Shown here: positions 1 to 9,771 of the stretch, piece after piece | How the letters are laid out: each line of letters opens with the position of its first letter | Numbering within the stretch: the stretch's first letter is position 1 | NCBI RefSeq assembly: GCF_002428305.1 | Contig: NZ_DIVJ01000010.1 | Location: forward strand, 186,001-250,000 | From: Flavobacterium sp. UBA6135 | GTDB lineage: Bacteria > Bacteroidota > Bacteroidia > Flavobacteriales > Flavobacteriaceae | Direction: 5' to 3' | DNA: 64,000 nt | The notes under the pieces: model-generated | Seen by the model: the letters and a program-made list of their open reading frames with translations, nothing else | Database searches by the model: none | Told to the model about the DNA's origin: nothing | Made by a program: the position numbers and the translations under genes

Positions 1-109
1 TGGTATAGGCAGCATGATGTTTTGAATGGTGGATTTCCATTGTTCTTGCATCAATATAAGGTTCTAATGCATTGTATGCATAAGGTAATTGTGGTAATTC
101 AAAAGCCAT
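1..109 (-). CDS. sod: Superoxide dismutase (Fe/Mn family), N-terminal fragment
   Basis: The reverse strand from the ATG at 109-107 encodes 36 residues beginning MAFELPQLPYAYNALEPYID, with EIHHSKHHAAYT at the edge. This is the standard start of iron/manganese superoxide dismutases: the LPYxxxALEPxI block and the His of the HxxKHHxxY motif, one of the metal ligands. The enzyme converts superoxide to hydrogen peroxide and oxygen, usually in the cytoplasm. The gene runs off the left edge, so the other metal ligands (His, Asp, His) are not visible and metal preference cannot be judged. It is divergent from the AddA-like gene. A TAAATTTG element (151-144, minus strand) lies about 35 bp upstream and could be its -7 box. 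Confidence 0.93.
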   Translation of the reverse strand, partial: MAFELPQLPYAYNALEPYIDARTMEIHHSKHHAAYT

Positions 110-143
110 GGTCGTTATTTTTTATGTTTTACAATAGTTGCAT

Positions 144-151
144 CAAATTTA
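144..151 (-). promoter_or_regulatory. Candidate -7 element of sod
   Basis: TAAATTTG read on the minus strand matches the Bacteroidota TAnnTTTG element and lies 34 bp before the sod ATG. No TTG -33 box is present at the right distance, so the call is tentative. Confidence 0.4.
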
Positions 152-218
152 AACAATTAACTTTGGAAAAGGAAATACTATTTCATTATAGTTGTATTAA
201 CATTAAGAATTATACCAA

Positions 219-3200
219 TTGAGTAGAGCAGCTTTTTCAATTTACAACGCGTCAGCAGGTTCGGGCAAGACATTTGCCTTGGTAAAAGAATATTTAAAAA
301 TAATTTTGGCATCACCCAAGCAAGATGCTTATAAATCTATTTTGGCGATTACTTTTACAAACAAAGCTGTGGGCGAAATGAAATCAAGGGTGGTTGAAAA
401 CCTTTCGCAATTTGCACAAGAGCAACCTTCAGATAAAGCCATGGCTATGTTGCACAAAATTGCGGAAGAGTTGCAAATGACACCTCTTGAAATCAAGCAA
501 AAAGCCAGAATTATTTTAAAGCATTTGATTCATAACTATGCTTCGTTTTCTATTTCTACCATAGATAAGTTTACTTCCACTGTTATTCGAACGTTTGCAC
601 ACGATTTGAATTTGCCGAGCACGTTTGAAATTTCAACAGAAACCGAAAATTTACTTCAAGAAGCCATCGATGCTTTAATCTCTCAAGCGGGGACCGATGC
701 TATTTTAACGAAACTCTTAGTCGACTTTGCCATTGAAAAAACAGATGACGATAAATCATGGGACGTTACCCGAGATATAAAAGAAATCGGTAAATTGTTG
801 TCTAATGAAAATCACCGCCATGAAATTGAAGCCTTCAGAGAAAAATCAATTTTAGAATTTGTTGCAATAAAAAGTGATTTGCTCCAAAAAATCAAAAGTG
901 GCAAGCAAGAATGCATCACACTTTCAACTGCTGCTTTTCAATTGATTCAAGACCATCAATTGGATGAAAAATCATTCAACAGGGGGATGGTTTATAAGTT
1001 TTTTTTAAAAAATTCAAAAGGAGAATTAGATGCTAAAGCCAATTCGCTACTGAATTATTTTGAAGAGGGCAGTCGTTATTCGAAAGCGTTACCTCAACAT
1101 CAAAAAGATGCGGTAGACGAAATAATGCCTCGTTTGATGGAGTTTTATACGTTATTCAATTCCAATGCCAACAGACTATTATTGCTCACCGCTTTTTTGA
1201 AAAATCTGAATCCGTTATCGCTATTAAACCAAGTTAGTATCGAGTTATTGAAAATTCAAGAAGAAAAAAACATCCTTTCCATTTCGGAATTCAATAGTAT
1301 TATTCACGAAAAAATTCAAAATCAACCGGCTCCGTTTATTTATGAACGAATGGGCGAACGCTACAAGCATTTCTTCATTGATGAGTTTCAAGACACTTCT
1401 GTTATGCAGTGGCAAAACCTGATTCCACTGATAGACAATGCCTTATCTAGTGAAGATTTGACCGGTGAACAAGGGACGCTAATGATTGTTGGCGATCCAA
1501 AACAAGCCATTTACCGTTGGCGTGGTGGCAAAGCCGAACAATTTATTGCATTGTTTAAAAAAGAAAATCCTTTTTCCAACCCAAATAAAGAGCAGTTTCC
1601 GTTGGACACCAACTGGAGGAGTTACACCGAAATTATTGACTTCAACAACCGTTTTTTCAACTTTATGGCCAATAATTTTGAAAATCAAAATTATAAAGAG
1701 TTGTATGAAAAGTACAGTTGGCAAAAAAGCAATGCTAAAAAGGGAGGTTTCGTTTCGATACGGTTTATTCCAAAATCAGAAAAAAGTGAAGGAGAATCTC
1801 CGGAAGACGATTGGACCGATTCGGATAGTTATCTTCAAAAAACGTTAGAAACTATAGAAAAAGTGCTAGCCAAAGGGTTTTCATATAAAGATATTGTAGT
1901 GATTACGAGAAAGAGAGATCCCGGCGTAAAAATTGCGGCTTTTTTAACGGAACATTCCATTCCTATTGTATCTTCAGAAACGCTTTTGATTGCCAACAGC
2001 AAAGAAGTTCAGGCAATAATTCAGTTTCTGTATTATCTATCCAACGAATCCAATAAAGAGGCGAAAGCCAAGTTTTTGTATTATTTGGCGAGGTATTGTC
2101 AACATAAATTGTCGGTGCATGATTTTATGGACCAAGGTTTAAAAATTGAAAATGAAACCGCATTTGAAACGTGGCTCGAAACGTTTGATTTGTTTTTATC
2201 CTTTCAATCCATTAGAAAAAAGTCGTTGTATGAAGCGGTAGAAATTTTATTGCAAACCATCTCCAATTCAGAAAAAACAGATGCTTACCTACAGGATTTC
2301 TTAGATAGAGTTTTAGAATTTGAATTTAGAAATCAAACCGGAACACTTGAGTTTTTAAATTATTGGGAAACCAATTGTCATAAATTCAGCATTCCCTCTC
2401 CTGAAGGAAATAACGCCGTTCGATTGATGACAATTCACAAATCGAAAGGTTTGGAATTTCCGGTGGTTATTTTTCCTTTTGCAGAAGAAGATTATAGTCG
2501 TTCGCCAAAAGATAAATTATGGATAGCGGTTGATGAAGGAAATTTTGGATTACCCAAGGCATTAATTGACAACAATTCCTCTGTTGAGGGTTTTGGCGAG
2601 GAAGCCGCGTCATTATATACAATTAAAAAGCAAGAAGAATTGCTTGACAATGTGAACTTGTTGTATGTAGCACTGACTCGTGCGGAAGAACAACTTTACA
2701 TTATCTCTAAAATGAACCTTTTAAAAGATGGTGAGGCAGCCAAAAACAATATGTCTTCTTTTTTTATCAACTATTTAAAAAGTCAACATTTATTTGATTT
2801 AAATCAATCGGACTATACTTTTGGAAGCGAAGAAAAAGTTTCTTCAGCATCATCCGATGTTTCTACATTAAAAAAGATACCGCAACTTCATGCGATTTTT
2901 GATTTTAATTCGATTAAGATTGCACATCGCGAAAGTTTGATGTGGAATACCAAGCAACAATCAGCCATTGAATTTGGAAATTGCATACACGAAATTTTAT
3001 CTTACGTAAAATCAATTGACGATATTGAAATAGCGATTCAAATAGCGATTGAAAGCGGCATTATTCACAAAGAACAAAAAGAAATAATAAAAGAAACGCT
3101 GCAACAAATTCTATCTCATCCGGAATTAGCCGTTTTCTACCATAAAAATAATCAAGTGCTTAATGAGCAAACCATAATTCAAAAAAATGGACCCATTTTA

Positions 3201-3389
3201 AAACCCGATAGAATTGTGCTTTTTTCGGCAAATGAAGCCGGAATACTTGATTACAAAACCGGATTGCCCAAAACAAGTCACGGTATACAAGTGGCCACTT
3301 ACGGTCAAGCATTAGAAAGTATGAATTATATTGTAACAAAAAAAGCATTGGTTTATATTGGAGAAAAAATGGAAATAGTACATTTGTAA
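219..3389 (+). CDS. AddA-like UvrD/Rep helicase with C-terminal nuclease
   Basis: A 1056-residue superfamily 1 helicase of the RecB/AddA type, which unwinds and degrades double-strand break ends for recombination. Walker A NASAGSGKT is at residues 10-18, motif Ia ITFTNKAV near 44, Walker B DEFQD near 388, motif III GDPKQAIYRWRGG near 424, motif V MTIHKSKGLEFP near 737 and motif VI YVALTRAEEQL near 816. The C-terminus carries a PD-(D/E)XK nuclease signature: GNCIHE near 918, DRIV near 997 and ILDYKTG near 1010. The start is TTG at 219, because an in-frame stop lies at 204-206 and there is no ATG before the Walker A motif. The likely partner is the AddB-like protein at 6168-8927, separated from it by kbl and the ompA gene. 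kbl follows after 20 bp. Confidence 0.88.
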   Translation: MSRAAFSIYNASAGSGKTFALVKEYLKIILASPKQDAYKSILAITFTNKAVGEMKSRVVENLSQFAQEQPSDKAMAMLHKIAEELQMTPLEIKQKARIILKHLIHNYASFSISTIDKFTSTVIRTFAHDLNLPSTFEISTETENLLQEAIDALISQAGTDAILTKLLVDFAIEKTDDDKSWDVTRDIKEIGKLLSNENHRHEIEAFREKSILEFVAIKSDLLQKIKSGKQECITLSTAAFQLIQDHQLDEKSFNRGMVYKFFLKNSKGELDAKANSLLNYFEEGSRYSKALPQHQKDAVDEIMPRLMEFYTLFNSNANRLLLLTAFLKNLNPLSLLNQVSIELLKIQEEKNILSISEFNSIIHEKIQNQPAPFIYERMGERYKHFFIDEFQDTSVMQWQNLIPLIDNALSSEDLTGEQGTLMIVGDPKQAIYRWRGGKAEQFIALFKKENPFSNPNKEQFPLDTNWRSYTEIIDFNNRFFNFMANNFENQNYKELYEKYSWQKSNAKKGGFVSIRFIPKSEKSEGESPEDDWTDSDSYLQKTLETIEKVLAKGFSYKDIVVITRKRDPGVKIAAFLTEHSIPIVSSETLLIANSKEVQAIIQFLYYLSNESNKEAKAKFLYYLARYCQHKLSVHDFMDQGLKIENETAFETWLETFDLFLSFQSIRKKSLYEAVEILLQTISNSEKTDAYLQDFLDRVLEFEFRNQTGTLEFLNYWETNCHKFSIPSPEGNNAVRLMTIHKSKGLEFPVVIFPFAEEDYSRSPKDKLWIAVDEGNFGLPKALIDNNSSVEGFGEEAASLYTIKKQEELLDNVNLLYVALTRAEEQLYIISKMNLLKDGEAAKNNMSSFFINYLKSQHLFDLNQSDYTFGSEEKVSSASSDVSTLKKIPQLHAIFDFNSIKIAHRESLMWNTKQQSAIEFGNCIHEILSYVKSIDDIEIAIQIAIESGIIHKEQKEIIKETLQQILSHPELAVFYHKNNQVLNEQTIIQKNGPILKPDRIVLFSANEAGILDYKTGLPKTSHGIQVATYGQALESMNYIVTKKALVYIGEKMEIVHL

Positions 3390-3409
3390 AAAAACAACAC
3401 CTTATTATC

Positions 3410-4603
3410 ATGTACGGCAAAATACAACAACACTTACAAAACGAATTAGAAACCATAGAGACGAATGGTTTGTTTAAAAAAGAACGCATCATAACTTCGC
3501 CACAAGGAGCAGAAATTACGATTGCCTCTGGAGAAAAAGTTTTAAATTTTTGTGCAAATAATTACCTTGGGTTGTCATCACACCCTGAAGTAGTGCAAGC
3601 TGCAAAAGATGCTTTAGATACGCATGGTTTCGGAATGTCATCAGTACGATTTATTTGTGGGACCCAAGATATCCACAAAACATTAGAAAAAAAAATCGCT
3701 GAATTTTATGGAACAGAAGACACCATTTTGTATGCGGCAGCTTTTGATGCCAATGGCGGTGTTTTTGAACCTTTATTAGGAGAAGAAGACGCTATTATTT
3801 CTGATAGCTTGAATCATGCCTCCATTATTGATGGGGTTCGATTATGTAAAGCAGCACGTTATCGTTATGCAAACAATAATATGGATGATTTAGAGCAGCA
3901 ATTGATTAAAGCCAATGCAGAAGGAAGAAGGTTTAAACTCATTGTAACTGATGGCGTTTTTTCAATGGACGGTTTGGTGGCTCCATTAGATAAAATCTGT
4001 GATTTGGCTGATAAATATGACGCCATGGTCATGGTTGATGAATGTCATGCTGCCGGATTTATCGGAGCTACCGGAAAAGGGACTTTAGAAGCAAAAGGCG
4101 TAATGGGACGTGTAGATATTATCACCGGAACTTTGGGTAAAGCGTTAGGCGGAGCTATGGGGGGTTATACTACAGCCAAAAAAGAAATCATCGAAATTTT
4201 AAGGCAACGTTCGCGACCTTATTTGTTTTCGAATTCTCTAGCACCATCAATTGTTGGTGCATCCATTAAAGTTTTCGAATTATTAGAAAAAGACACTTCT
4301 CTTAGAGACACACTTGAAGCAAACACTAACTATTTTAAAAACGGTATGAAAAAAGCCGGTTTTGATATCATAGATGGTGATTCCGCCATTGTTCCTGTCA
4401 TGTTATACGATGCCAAATTGGCTCAGACAATGGCTAATGAATTGCTGAAAAAAGGCATCTATGTAATAGGCTTTTTTTACCCGGTTGTACCAAAAGAAAA
4501 AGCAAGAATAAGAGTGCAATTATCAGCAGCACATACACAGGAGCATTTAGATAAAGCTATAGACGCATTTGTTTCTGTTGGTAAGGATTTAGGCGTAATT
4601 TAA
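3410..4603 (+). CDS. kbl: Glycine C-acetyltransferase (2-amino-3-ketobutyrate CoA ligase)
   Basis: A 397-residue PLP enzyme of the alpha-oxoamine synthase family, full length for Kbl. It cleaves 2-amino-3-ketobutyrate with CoA to glycine and acetyl-CoA, the second step of threonine breakdown after threonine dehydrogenase. Visible features are the substrate/PLP region CANNYLGLSSHPEV near 45, the ring-stacking region DSLNHASIIDG near 134, DECHAAG near 209 with the Asp that pairs with the pyridine nitrogen, and GTLGKALGGAMGG near 241-253 with the Schiff-base Lys at about 244. The family also contains 8-amino-7-oxononanoate and serine palmitoyl synthases, but the overall sequence reads as Kbl. 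It lies 20 bp behind the AddA-like gene and may be co-transcribed. No tdh is present in the window. Confidence 0.92.
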   Translation: MYGKIQQHLQNELETIETNGLFKKERIITSPQGAEITIASGEKVLNFCANNYLGLSSHPEVVQAAKDALDTHGFGMSSVRFICGTQDIHKTLEKKIAEFYGTEDTILYAAAFDANGGVFEPLLGEEDAIISDSLNHASIIDGVRLCKAARYRYANNNMDDLEQQLIKANAEGRRFKLIVTDGVFSMDGLVAPLDKICDLADKYDAMVMVDECHAAGFIGATGKGTLEAKGVMGRVDIITGTLGKALGGAMGGYTTAKKEIIEILRQRSRPYLFSNSLAPSIVGASIKVFELLEKDTSLRDTLEANTNYFKNGMKKAGFDIIDGDSAIVPVMLYDAKLAQTMANELLKKGIYVIGFFYPVVPKEKARIRVQLSAAHTQEHLDKAIDAFVSVGKDLGVI

Positions 4604-4646
4604 CATGTCGTTTATAATTCTTATTAAAAATAGTTAACGTTTCGTT

Positions 4647-4676
4647 TTGTAATTACAACAAAACACTATATTTTTG
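4647..4676 (+). promoter_or_regulatory. Promoter of the ompA-like gene (TTG-N19-TATTTTTG)
   Basis: TTG at 4647-4649, a 19-bp spacer and TATTTTTG at 4669-4676 match the Bacteroidota sigma-ABfr consensus closely. The ATG follows 40 bp later, leaving an AT-rich leader of about 30 nt. Confidence 0.75.
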
Positions 4677-4715
4677 CAGTAATTAACAATTTATTGTAAA
4701 CAAAACAAATCAAGT

Positions 4716-6104
4716 ATGAAACATCTTAACAAATTATTTATTGCTTGCCTATTGATCATTGGCTTGGGAGCCAATGCTCAGGATAGTAATAATCCATGGG
4801 CGATAACTATTGGAACTAATGCTATCGATGGAGCTAGGGTAAGTGCATCGGAAAGTTTTACTAATCAATTTTCGGAGTACTTTAACTTAAAAGACTTTTG
4901 GAGTGTTGCACCATTTGTGTCAACTCTTGGAGTAACTAAAAATGTAGGAGGTAATTTTTCATTTGGAGTTACTGGGTCTTTTAACAAAATCACTAAATTC
5001 GTTTTACCACGAGAAAAACCAGCAGATTTTACAGTTGTAAATCCTGGTGATTTAATGTACTATGCAGTTGATGGTGCTATCAACTACAGCTTAGGAAATT
5101 TCTTAAACTTCATTGAGCCGGTTGCTCATGTTGGTGGAGGTTATACTTTTTTAGGAGATTACAGTGCAGGTAATGTAAATGGTGGTTTAGGTGTGAATTT
5201 TTGGTTTACTGAAACAATTGGACTTTCATTACGATCTACTTACAAGCATTCTTTTGCTGAAGAAAGATTAGAAGTTCCAACTCACATGCAACACATGGCT
5301 GGACTTACTTTCAAATTTGGAGGTAAAGATTCTGATGGTGACGGTATCTATGATAGAGATGATGAATGTCCTGATACATTTGGTTTAGCTCAATTTAATG
5401 GATGTCCAGATTCAGACGGAGATGGAATCCCTGATCATAAAGACGATTGTCCTGATACATTTGGTATTGCTCAATTTAACGGATGTCCTGATACAGACGG
5501 AGACGGAATCATGGATAAAGAAGACGATTGTCCTGAAGTAGCCGGTTTAGCTTCATTAAGAGGTTGTCCTGATACAGATGGTGACGGAATCGCTGATAAA
5601 GATGATAAATGTCCAGAAGTTAAAGGTCCAAGAGAAAACAACGGATGTCCATGGCCAGACAGAGATGGTGATGGTGTTCTTGACAAAGATGATAAATGTC
5701 CGGATGTTAAAGGAACTGTTGCAAACTTTGGTTGTCCAGAAGTTTCTGAAGAAGTTGTAAAACAATTGAATGAATTTGCAAAATCAATCTTATTTGATAC
5801 TGGTAAATCTACAATCAAACAAGTTTCTTTTGGAACATTGGTATCTATCAAAAATGTAATGAATGAATATCCTTATGCTAAATTCAGAATTGAAGGGCAT
5901 ACAGATAGTACAGGTTCATTAGCATTAAACGAAAGACTTTCTAAAGAAAGAGCTGCTGCTGTTAAAGATTACTTAATCGCTAATGGTGTTGACGCTTCAA
6001 GATTAGAGTCTGAAGGATTCGGTCCATCTCGTCCGGTTGCTGACAACAAAACGGCAGCAGGCAGAGCTCAAAACAGAAGAACAGAAGTTGTTGTTATCAA
6101 ATAA
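4716..6104 (+). CDS. OmpA-family outer membrane protein with thrombospondin type 3 repeats
   Basis: A 462-residue outer membrane protein. The signal peptide covers about residues 1-21 (ends GANAQ). Residues 22-200 look like an eight-stranded beta-barrel domain. Five calcium-binding TSP3 repeats of the D(S/T)DGDGIxDxxDxCP type cover about 205-345, and a C-terminal OmpA peptidoglycan-binding domain covers about 350-462 (ILFDTGKS, EGHTDSTGS, NRRTEVVV). The role is probably structural: anchoring the outer membrane to peptidoglycan, with a Ca2+-stiffened linker. It has its own strong promoter and a clean terminator, so it sits as a single-gene unit between kbl and the AddB-like gene. This architecture is very common in Flavobacteriaceae and often highly expressed. 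Confidence 0.92.
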   Translation: MKHLNKLFIACLLIIGLGANAQDSNNPWAITIGTNAIDGARVSASESFTNQFSEYFNLKDFWSVAPFVSTLGVTKNVGGNFSFGVTGSFNKITKFVLPREKPADFTVVNPGDLMYYAVDGAINYSLGNFLNFIEPVAHVGGGYTFLGDYSAGNVNGGLGVNFWFTETIGLSLRSTYKHSFAEERLEVPTHMQHMAGLTFKFGGKDSDGDGIYDRDDECPDTFGLAQFNGCPDSDGDGIPDHKDDCPDTFGIAQFNGCPDTDGDGIMDKEDDCPEVAGLASLRGCPDTDGDGIADKDDKCPEVKGPRENNGCPWPDRDGDGVLDKDDKCPDVKGTVANFGCPEVSEEVVKQLNEFAKSILFDTGKSTIKQVSFGTLVSIKNVMNEYPYAKFRIEGHTDSTGSLALNERLSKERAAAVKDYLIANGVDASRLESEGFGPSRPVADNKTAAGRAQNRRTEVVVIK

Positions 6105-6126
6105 TTTCTTTTTTAAATAAATTTAA

Positions 6127-6158
6127 AAACGCTCCGTTATTCGGAGCGTTTTTTTTAT
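6127..6158 (+). terminator. Rho-independent terminator after the ompA-like gene
   Basis: Stem GCTCCG (6131-6136) pairs with CGGAGC (6142-6147), extended by flanking AAAAC/GTTTT, with a 5-nt loop and followed by a run of T. Confidence 0.9.
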
Positions 6159-6167
6159 TTTTATACA

Positions 6168-8927
6168 ATGCCTGAAAACACCTATTTACAAAAGCTTTCT
6201 AAAACCATCTTCGAAAATTATGGGAATGATTTTTCGAATCTTATTGTTGTTTTGCCTAACAATAGAGCAAAAATTTTCCTCTTAGAAGCTTTAAAAGAAG
6301 AGAGTCATCACACTTTTTTTGCACCAACAATAATCAGTATTGAAGCTTTTATTCAAGATGTTTCCGGACTTCGGTCTATTGATTCTATTGAGGTGCTTTT
6401 TGAATTCTATACAATTTATTGTTCCATAACTGCCAAGGAGGAGATTCAATCTTTTGAGCTTTTTTCAAATTGGGCCAAAACGTTACTGCAAGATTTTAAT
6501 GAAATAGATAGGTATTTGTTAGAACCCAATCATGTGTTTTCTTATCTAAAAGATATTGAAGCCATCAAAAGATGGGATTTAGAGCCACAAAACAAAACAG
6601 AATTAATAGATAATTACCTTAAGTTTTGGCATAATATGCCTATTTACTATTCGGAACTTTATACTGCTTTACTCAAAAAAGGAATAGGCTATCAAGGGTT
6701 ACTTTATCGTGAGGCTGTTGCTAACTTAAACCATTTTAGTAATGCTATTGGAAATAAAAAATATCTTTTCGCCGGATTTAATGCTCTTAATCAAGCCGAA
6801 GAAAAAATCATTCAAGAATTACTTTCTCTAAATATTGCTTCCATTTATTGGGATGCTGAAGGCACTTTTTTAAATGATCCGTATCATGATGCCGGATTGT
6901 TTGCCAGAAAAATTAAGAGTTCGTGGCGGCACTATAAAACAAACCCCTATGAATGGATTTTTGATCATTTTAAGGAGCCCAAAAAGATTCAAATACTTGG
7001 TACTCCAAAAATGATCGGACAGGCAAAATTAGCGGGTTCTATTTTGCATGACATTGCAAAAGAAACACCGCTTAAAAATGTGGCTGTTATTTTAGGTGAT
7101 GAAACTATTTTAATTCCTTTATTGTATTCGTTGCCGTCAGAAGTTACAGAGCTCAACATTACAATGGGTTATTCCGGAAAAAACAATCCCGCTCAATTAG
7201 TTGTGAATAAGCTGTTTAAAATGCATCAAAATGCAATAAACAGAAGCAAGAACACTTATGTTTACTATTACAAAGATGTTTTAGAAGTCTTGAATAATGC
7301 TTTAATTGAACCTTTTATTGATGCCAAAAAACTGATAACTGTTATCAATGCTAACAACTATACGTTTATAACCAAAGACAAGCTTTTTGAGATTCAAAAA
7401 GAACCTAATTCTTTGTTTTTGCTTCTTTTTGAAAAATGGGACGCTTCACCAGCAGTTGTTTTGGAAACTATATCAGCCGTTTTAATTGAAATTAAAAATC
7501 AACTTTCAAACGATTCAGAAAGCAATAAAATTGCAAAAGCTTTTTTGTATTCTGTTTATAAAGTAATAACAAAGCTTACTAATTATTGTTCGAATCATGA
7601 GGCCGTTCAAAGCCTTGCTGTTTTGTACTCTATTTATAAACAAATAATTGATTTAGATGAAGTTTCTTTTGAAGGAGAACCACTTCAAGGTTTGCAAATA
7701 ATGGGTGTTTTGGAAAGCAGGGTTTTAGATTTTGACACGGTTATTATTACTTCAATGAATGAAGGCACTTTTCCGGCGGGAAAATCTCAAAATTCGTTTA
7801 TCCCTTTTGATGTAAAACGCGAACTGGGTTTGCCTACTTTTAAAGAAAAAGACGCTATTTATACCTACCACTTTTATCATTTATTGCAACGAGCCAAAAA
7901 TGTATATCTTTTATATAATACGGAATCAGAAGGAGTGGATGCCGGAGAAAAAAGCCGGTTTATTACGCAATTGGAATTTGAAAAGCACCCCAATCATTCT
8001 ATAACACACGAATTATACAATGCCGTATTGCCCGAAAAAGCAAACGAAGCGGTAGTTATAGAAAAGTCAGCTAGTATAATGGAACGCTTGGAGGCACTTT
8101 TTTCAACCTCACTGTCGCCTTCGTCAATTACTACTTATATTCGAAATCCGATTCAGTTTTATTTTCAAAAAATATTGCGAATCTCTGAAGTGGATGAGGT
8201 GGAGGAAAACATTGCCATCAACACCTTAGGGACTATTATTCACGAATCTCTGGAAGCATTATACAAGCCTTATTTGAATTCGCTGTTGACGGTTTCCATC
8301 ATTGATAAAATGTTGGAAGCAGCAGATCAAGCAGTGCTGCAACAATTTAAAATGGTCTATAAAGAAGGTGAGATTACCAAAGGTAAAAACCTATTGGCTT
8401 ATGAAGTAGCCAAACGAAATATTTACAACTTTTTGCATTATGAAAAGAAACTACTAGAAGCCGGCGATGCCGTTACGGTTTTGTATCTCGAGCACAACTT
8501 TCAACAAGTATTGATCGATGATCGATTGCCTTTTCCGGTAACTATTAAAGGAAATGTGGATAGAATAGAATTACGAAACGAAAAACTTCGCATTATCGAC
8601 TACAAAACCGGTAAAGTGGAACAACGAAGCTTAGCCATTGAAACCTTTGAAGGTTTAACTCTTGCTATTAAAAATGACAAAATCATTCAGTTGTTGTGTT
8701 ATGCCTTTATGGTGCAGTCAACGTTCCCCAATGTAGCGATGGAAGTGGGCATTATTTCTTTTAAAAATTTAAAAGCAGGATTCATGCCTTTTCAAATTAA
8801 AGAAGGAAAAGACGGTATTTCAAATTTAATTGATGATACAATCTTAGATAATTTCAAAACGGAATTAATTGATTTATTGCTGGAAATTTTGAATCAAGAA
8901 ATGCCTTTTGAGGAGAAAACTTTATAA
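6168..8927 (+). CDS. AddB-like PD-(D/E)XK nuclease
   Basis: A 919-residue protein that resembles the AddB/RecB-like exonuclease subunits of Bacteroidota. The N-terminal two thirds are a degenerate superfamily 1 helicase fold without a usable Walker A (VVLPNNRAKIFLLEAL near 26; MNEGTFPAGKS near 526). The C-terminus holds a PD-(D/E)XK nuclease: GTIIHESLEALY near 686, VDRIELRNEKLRIIDYKTGK near 795-815, with the Asp-x-Lys of the active site at about 809-811. Together with the AddA-like protein at 219-3389 it would form a two-subunit break-processing nuclease. I see no four-Cys iron-sulfur cluster signature of classical AddB. The start ATG lies only 10 bp after the ompA terminator, with an AT-rich TATTTTTA just upstream. 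Confidence 0.8.
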   Translation: MPENTYLQKLSKTIFENYGNDFSNLIVVLPNNRAKIFLLEALKEESHHTFFAPTIISIEAFIQDVSGLRSIDSIEVLFEFYTIYCSITAKEEIQSFELFSNWAKTLLQDFNEIDRYLLEPNHVFSYLKDIEAIKRWDLEPQNKTELIDNYLKFWHNMPIYYSELYTALLKKGIGYQGLLYREAVANLNHFSNAIGNKKYLFAGFNALNQAEEKIIQELLSLNIASIYWDAEGTFLNDPYHDAGLFARKIKSSWRHYKTNPYEWIFDHFKEPKKIQILGTPKMIGQAKLAGSILHDIAKETPLKNVAVILGDETILIPLLYSLPSEVTELNITMGYSGKNNPAQLVVNKLFKMHQNAINRSKNTYVYYYKDVLEVLNNALIEPFIDAKKLITVINANNYTFITKDKLFEIQKEPNSLFLLLFEKWDASPAVVLETISAVLIEIKNQLSNDSESNKIAKAFLYSVYKVITKLTNYCSNHEAVQSLAVLYSIYKQIIDLDEVSFEGEPLQGLQIMGVLESRVLDFDTVIITSMNEGTFPAGKSQNSFIPFDVKRELGLPTFKEKDAIYTYHFYHLLQRAKNVYLLYNTESEGVDAGEKSRFITQLEFEKHPNHSITHELYNAVLPEKANEAVVIEKSASIMERLEALFSTSLSPSSITTYIRNPIQFYFQKILRISEVDEVEENIAINTLGTIIHESLEALYKPYLNSLLTVSIIDKMLEAADQAVLQQFKMVYKEGEITKGKNLLAYEVAKRNIYNFLHYEKKLLEAGDAVTVLYLEHNFQQVLIDDRLPFPVTIKGNVDRIELRNEKLRIIDYKTGKVEQRSLAIETFEGLTLAIKNDKIIQLLCYAFMVQSTFPNVAMEVGIISFKNLKAGFMPFQIKEGKDGISNLIDDTILDNFKTELIDLLLEILNQEMPFEEKTL

Positions 8928-8976
8928 TATAACTAAATAAAGAAGCAAGTGTTTAAATTACTTTAATAAGTAAAAA

Positions 8977-9771
8977 TTAAATCTTCTTCAAGAACCCAAG
9001 TAAAACCGTTTTTAACTCGGTTTCATTTTCAATATGACTCATGTGTCCATCGGGAAATGTAACCAATTCTACTCTGGTTTTTTCTATTTGTTCCAGACTG
9101 TCATCATAGTTTAAAACACCATCTTTCTTGCCTAAAATCAATAAAATAGGATAGGTGGCAAAATGAAACAACACCTCTCTATCGATTCGTATTTTCATAC
9201 CTTCTAAAGCGGCAACAATACCTTGAAGCGGTGTTTTTAATGCTTCTTTTTTCACCTCTTCAATAACATCGCTCAGACGTTCCCGATTGTCTTCACTAAA
9301 TAAATTGGCAATAGACATTCTCACAAAAGCGGTATGATTTTGTTTTACGGCAACTATAGCTCGATCCCGGTTTTGTTTTCGTTCTTTGCTATCAGCTCTT
9401 GAAGTAGAATTCAATAAAGCCAATCCTTTTACAGCATCCGGATACAAATCAGCAAAAGCCAACGCCACATAACCACCCATGGAATGACCCATAAACACGG
9501 CTTTTCTGATTTTGAGTTCACGCAACACTTGATGTACCATATCGGCTTGATCTTCCATGGTGTGAATGTAACCCAAACATTCTGTGTAACCATGACCTAA
9601 TAAGTCGATAGCAATCACTCTGTTTTTTTTAGAAAAATCGGCTATAAAAGCATTCCACATCGAAAGGTTTTCTAAAAAGCCGTGTAATAGTACAACGGCT
9701 GTTCCTTTTCCAATGTCGGTGTAGTTGATTTTGGTGTTTTTGTATAGTATGTTTTTGGTTTCAGGTTTCAA
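8977..9771 (-). CDS. Alpha/beta-fold hydrolase
   Basis: A 264-residue hydrolase of the alpha/beta superfamily; the substrate cannot be told from sequence. The oxyanion-hole region is LLHGF at 28-32. The nucleophile elbow GHSMGG puts Ser at 97, the acid is probably in GKKDGVLNYDD near 214-222, and the catalytic His is in GHMSHIE near 243. No ATG is available before the LLHGF block, so translation probably starts at TTG 9771. The N-terminal codons lie in a 7-bp tandem repeat (9757-9777), which makes the exact start uncertain. No signal peptide. Convergent with the AddB-like gene. Confidence 0.85.
   Translation of the reverse strand: MKPETKNILYKNTKINYTDIGKGTAVVLLHGFLENLSMWNAFIADFSKKNRVIAIDLLGHGYTECLGYIHTMEDQADMVHQVLRELKIRKAVFMGHSMGGYVALAFADLYPDAVKGLALLNSTSRADSKERKQNRDRAIVAVKQNHTAFVRMSIANLFSEDNRERLSDVIEEVKKEALKTPLQGIVAALEGMKIRIDREVLFHFATYPILLILGKKDGVLNYDDSLEQIEKTRVELVTFPDGHMSHIENETELKTVLLGFLKKI

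Noticed and set aside
22..222. Plus-strand ORF at the left edge
   Set aside because: It is antisense to the clear superoxide dismutase start and has no motif of its own.
5471..5851. Minus-strand Ser/Pro-rich ORF
   Set aside because: It is the antisense shadow of the TSP3 repeats of the OmpA-like gene.
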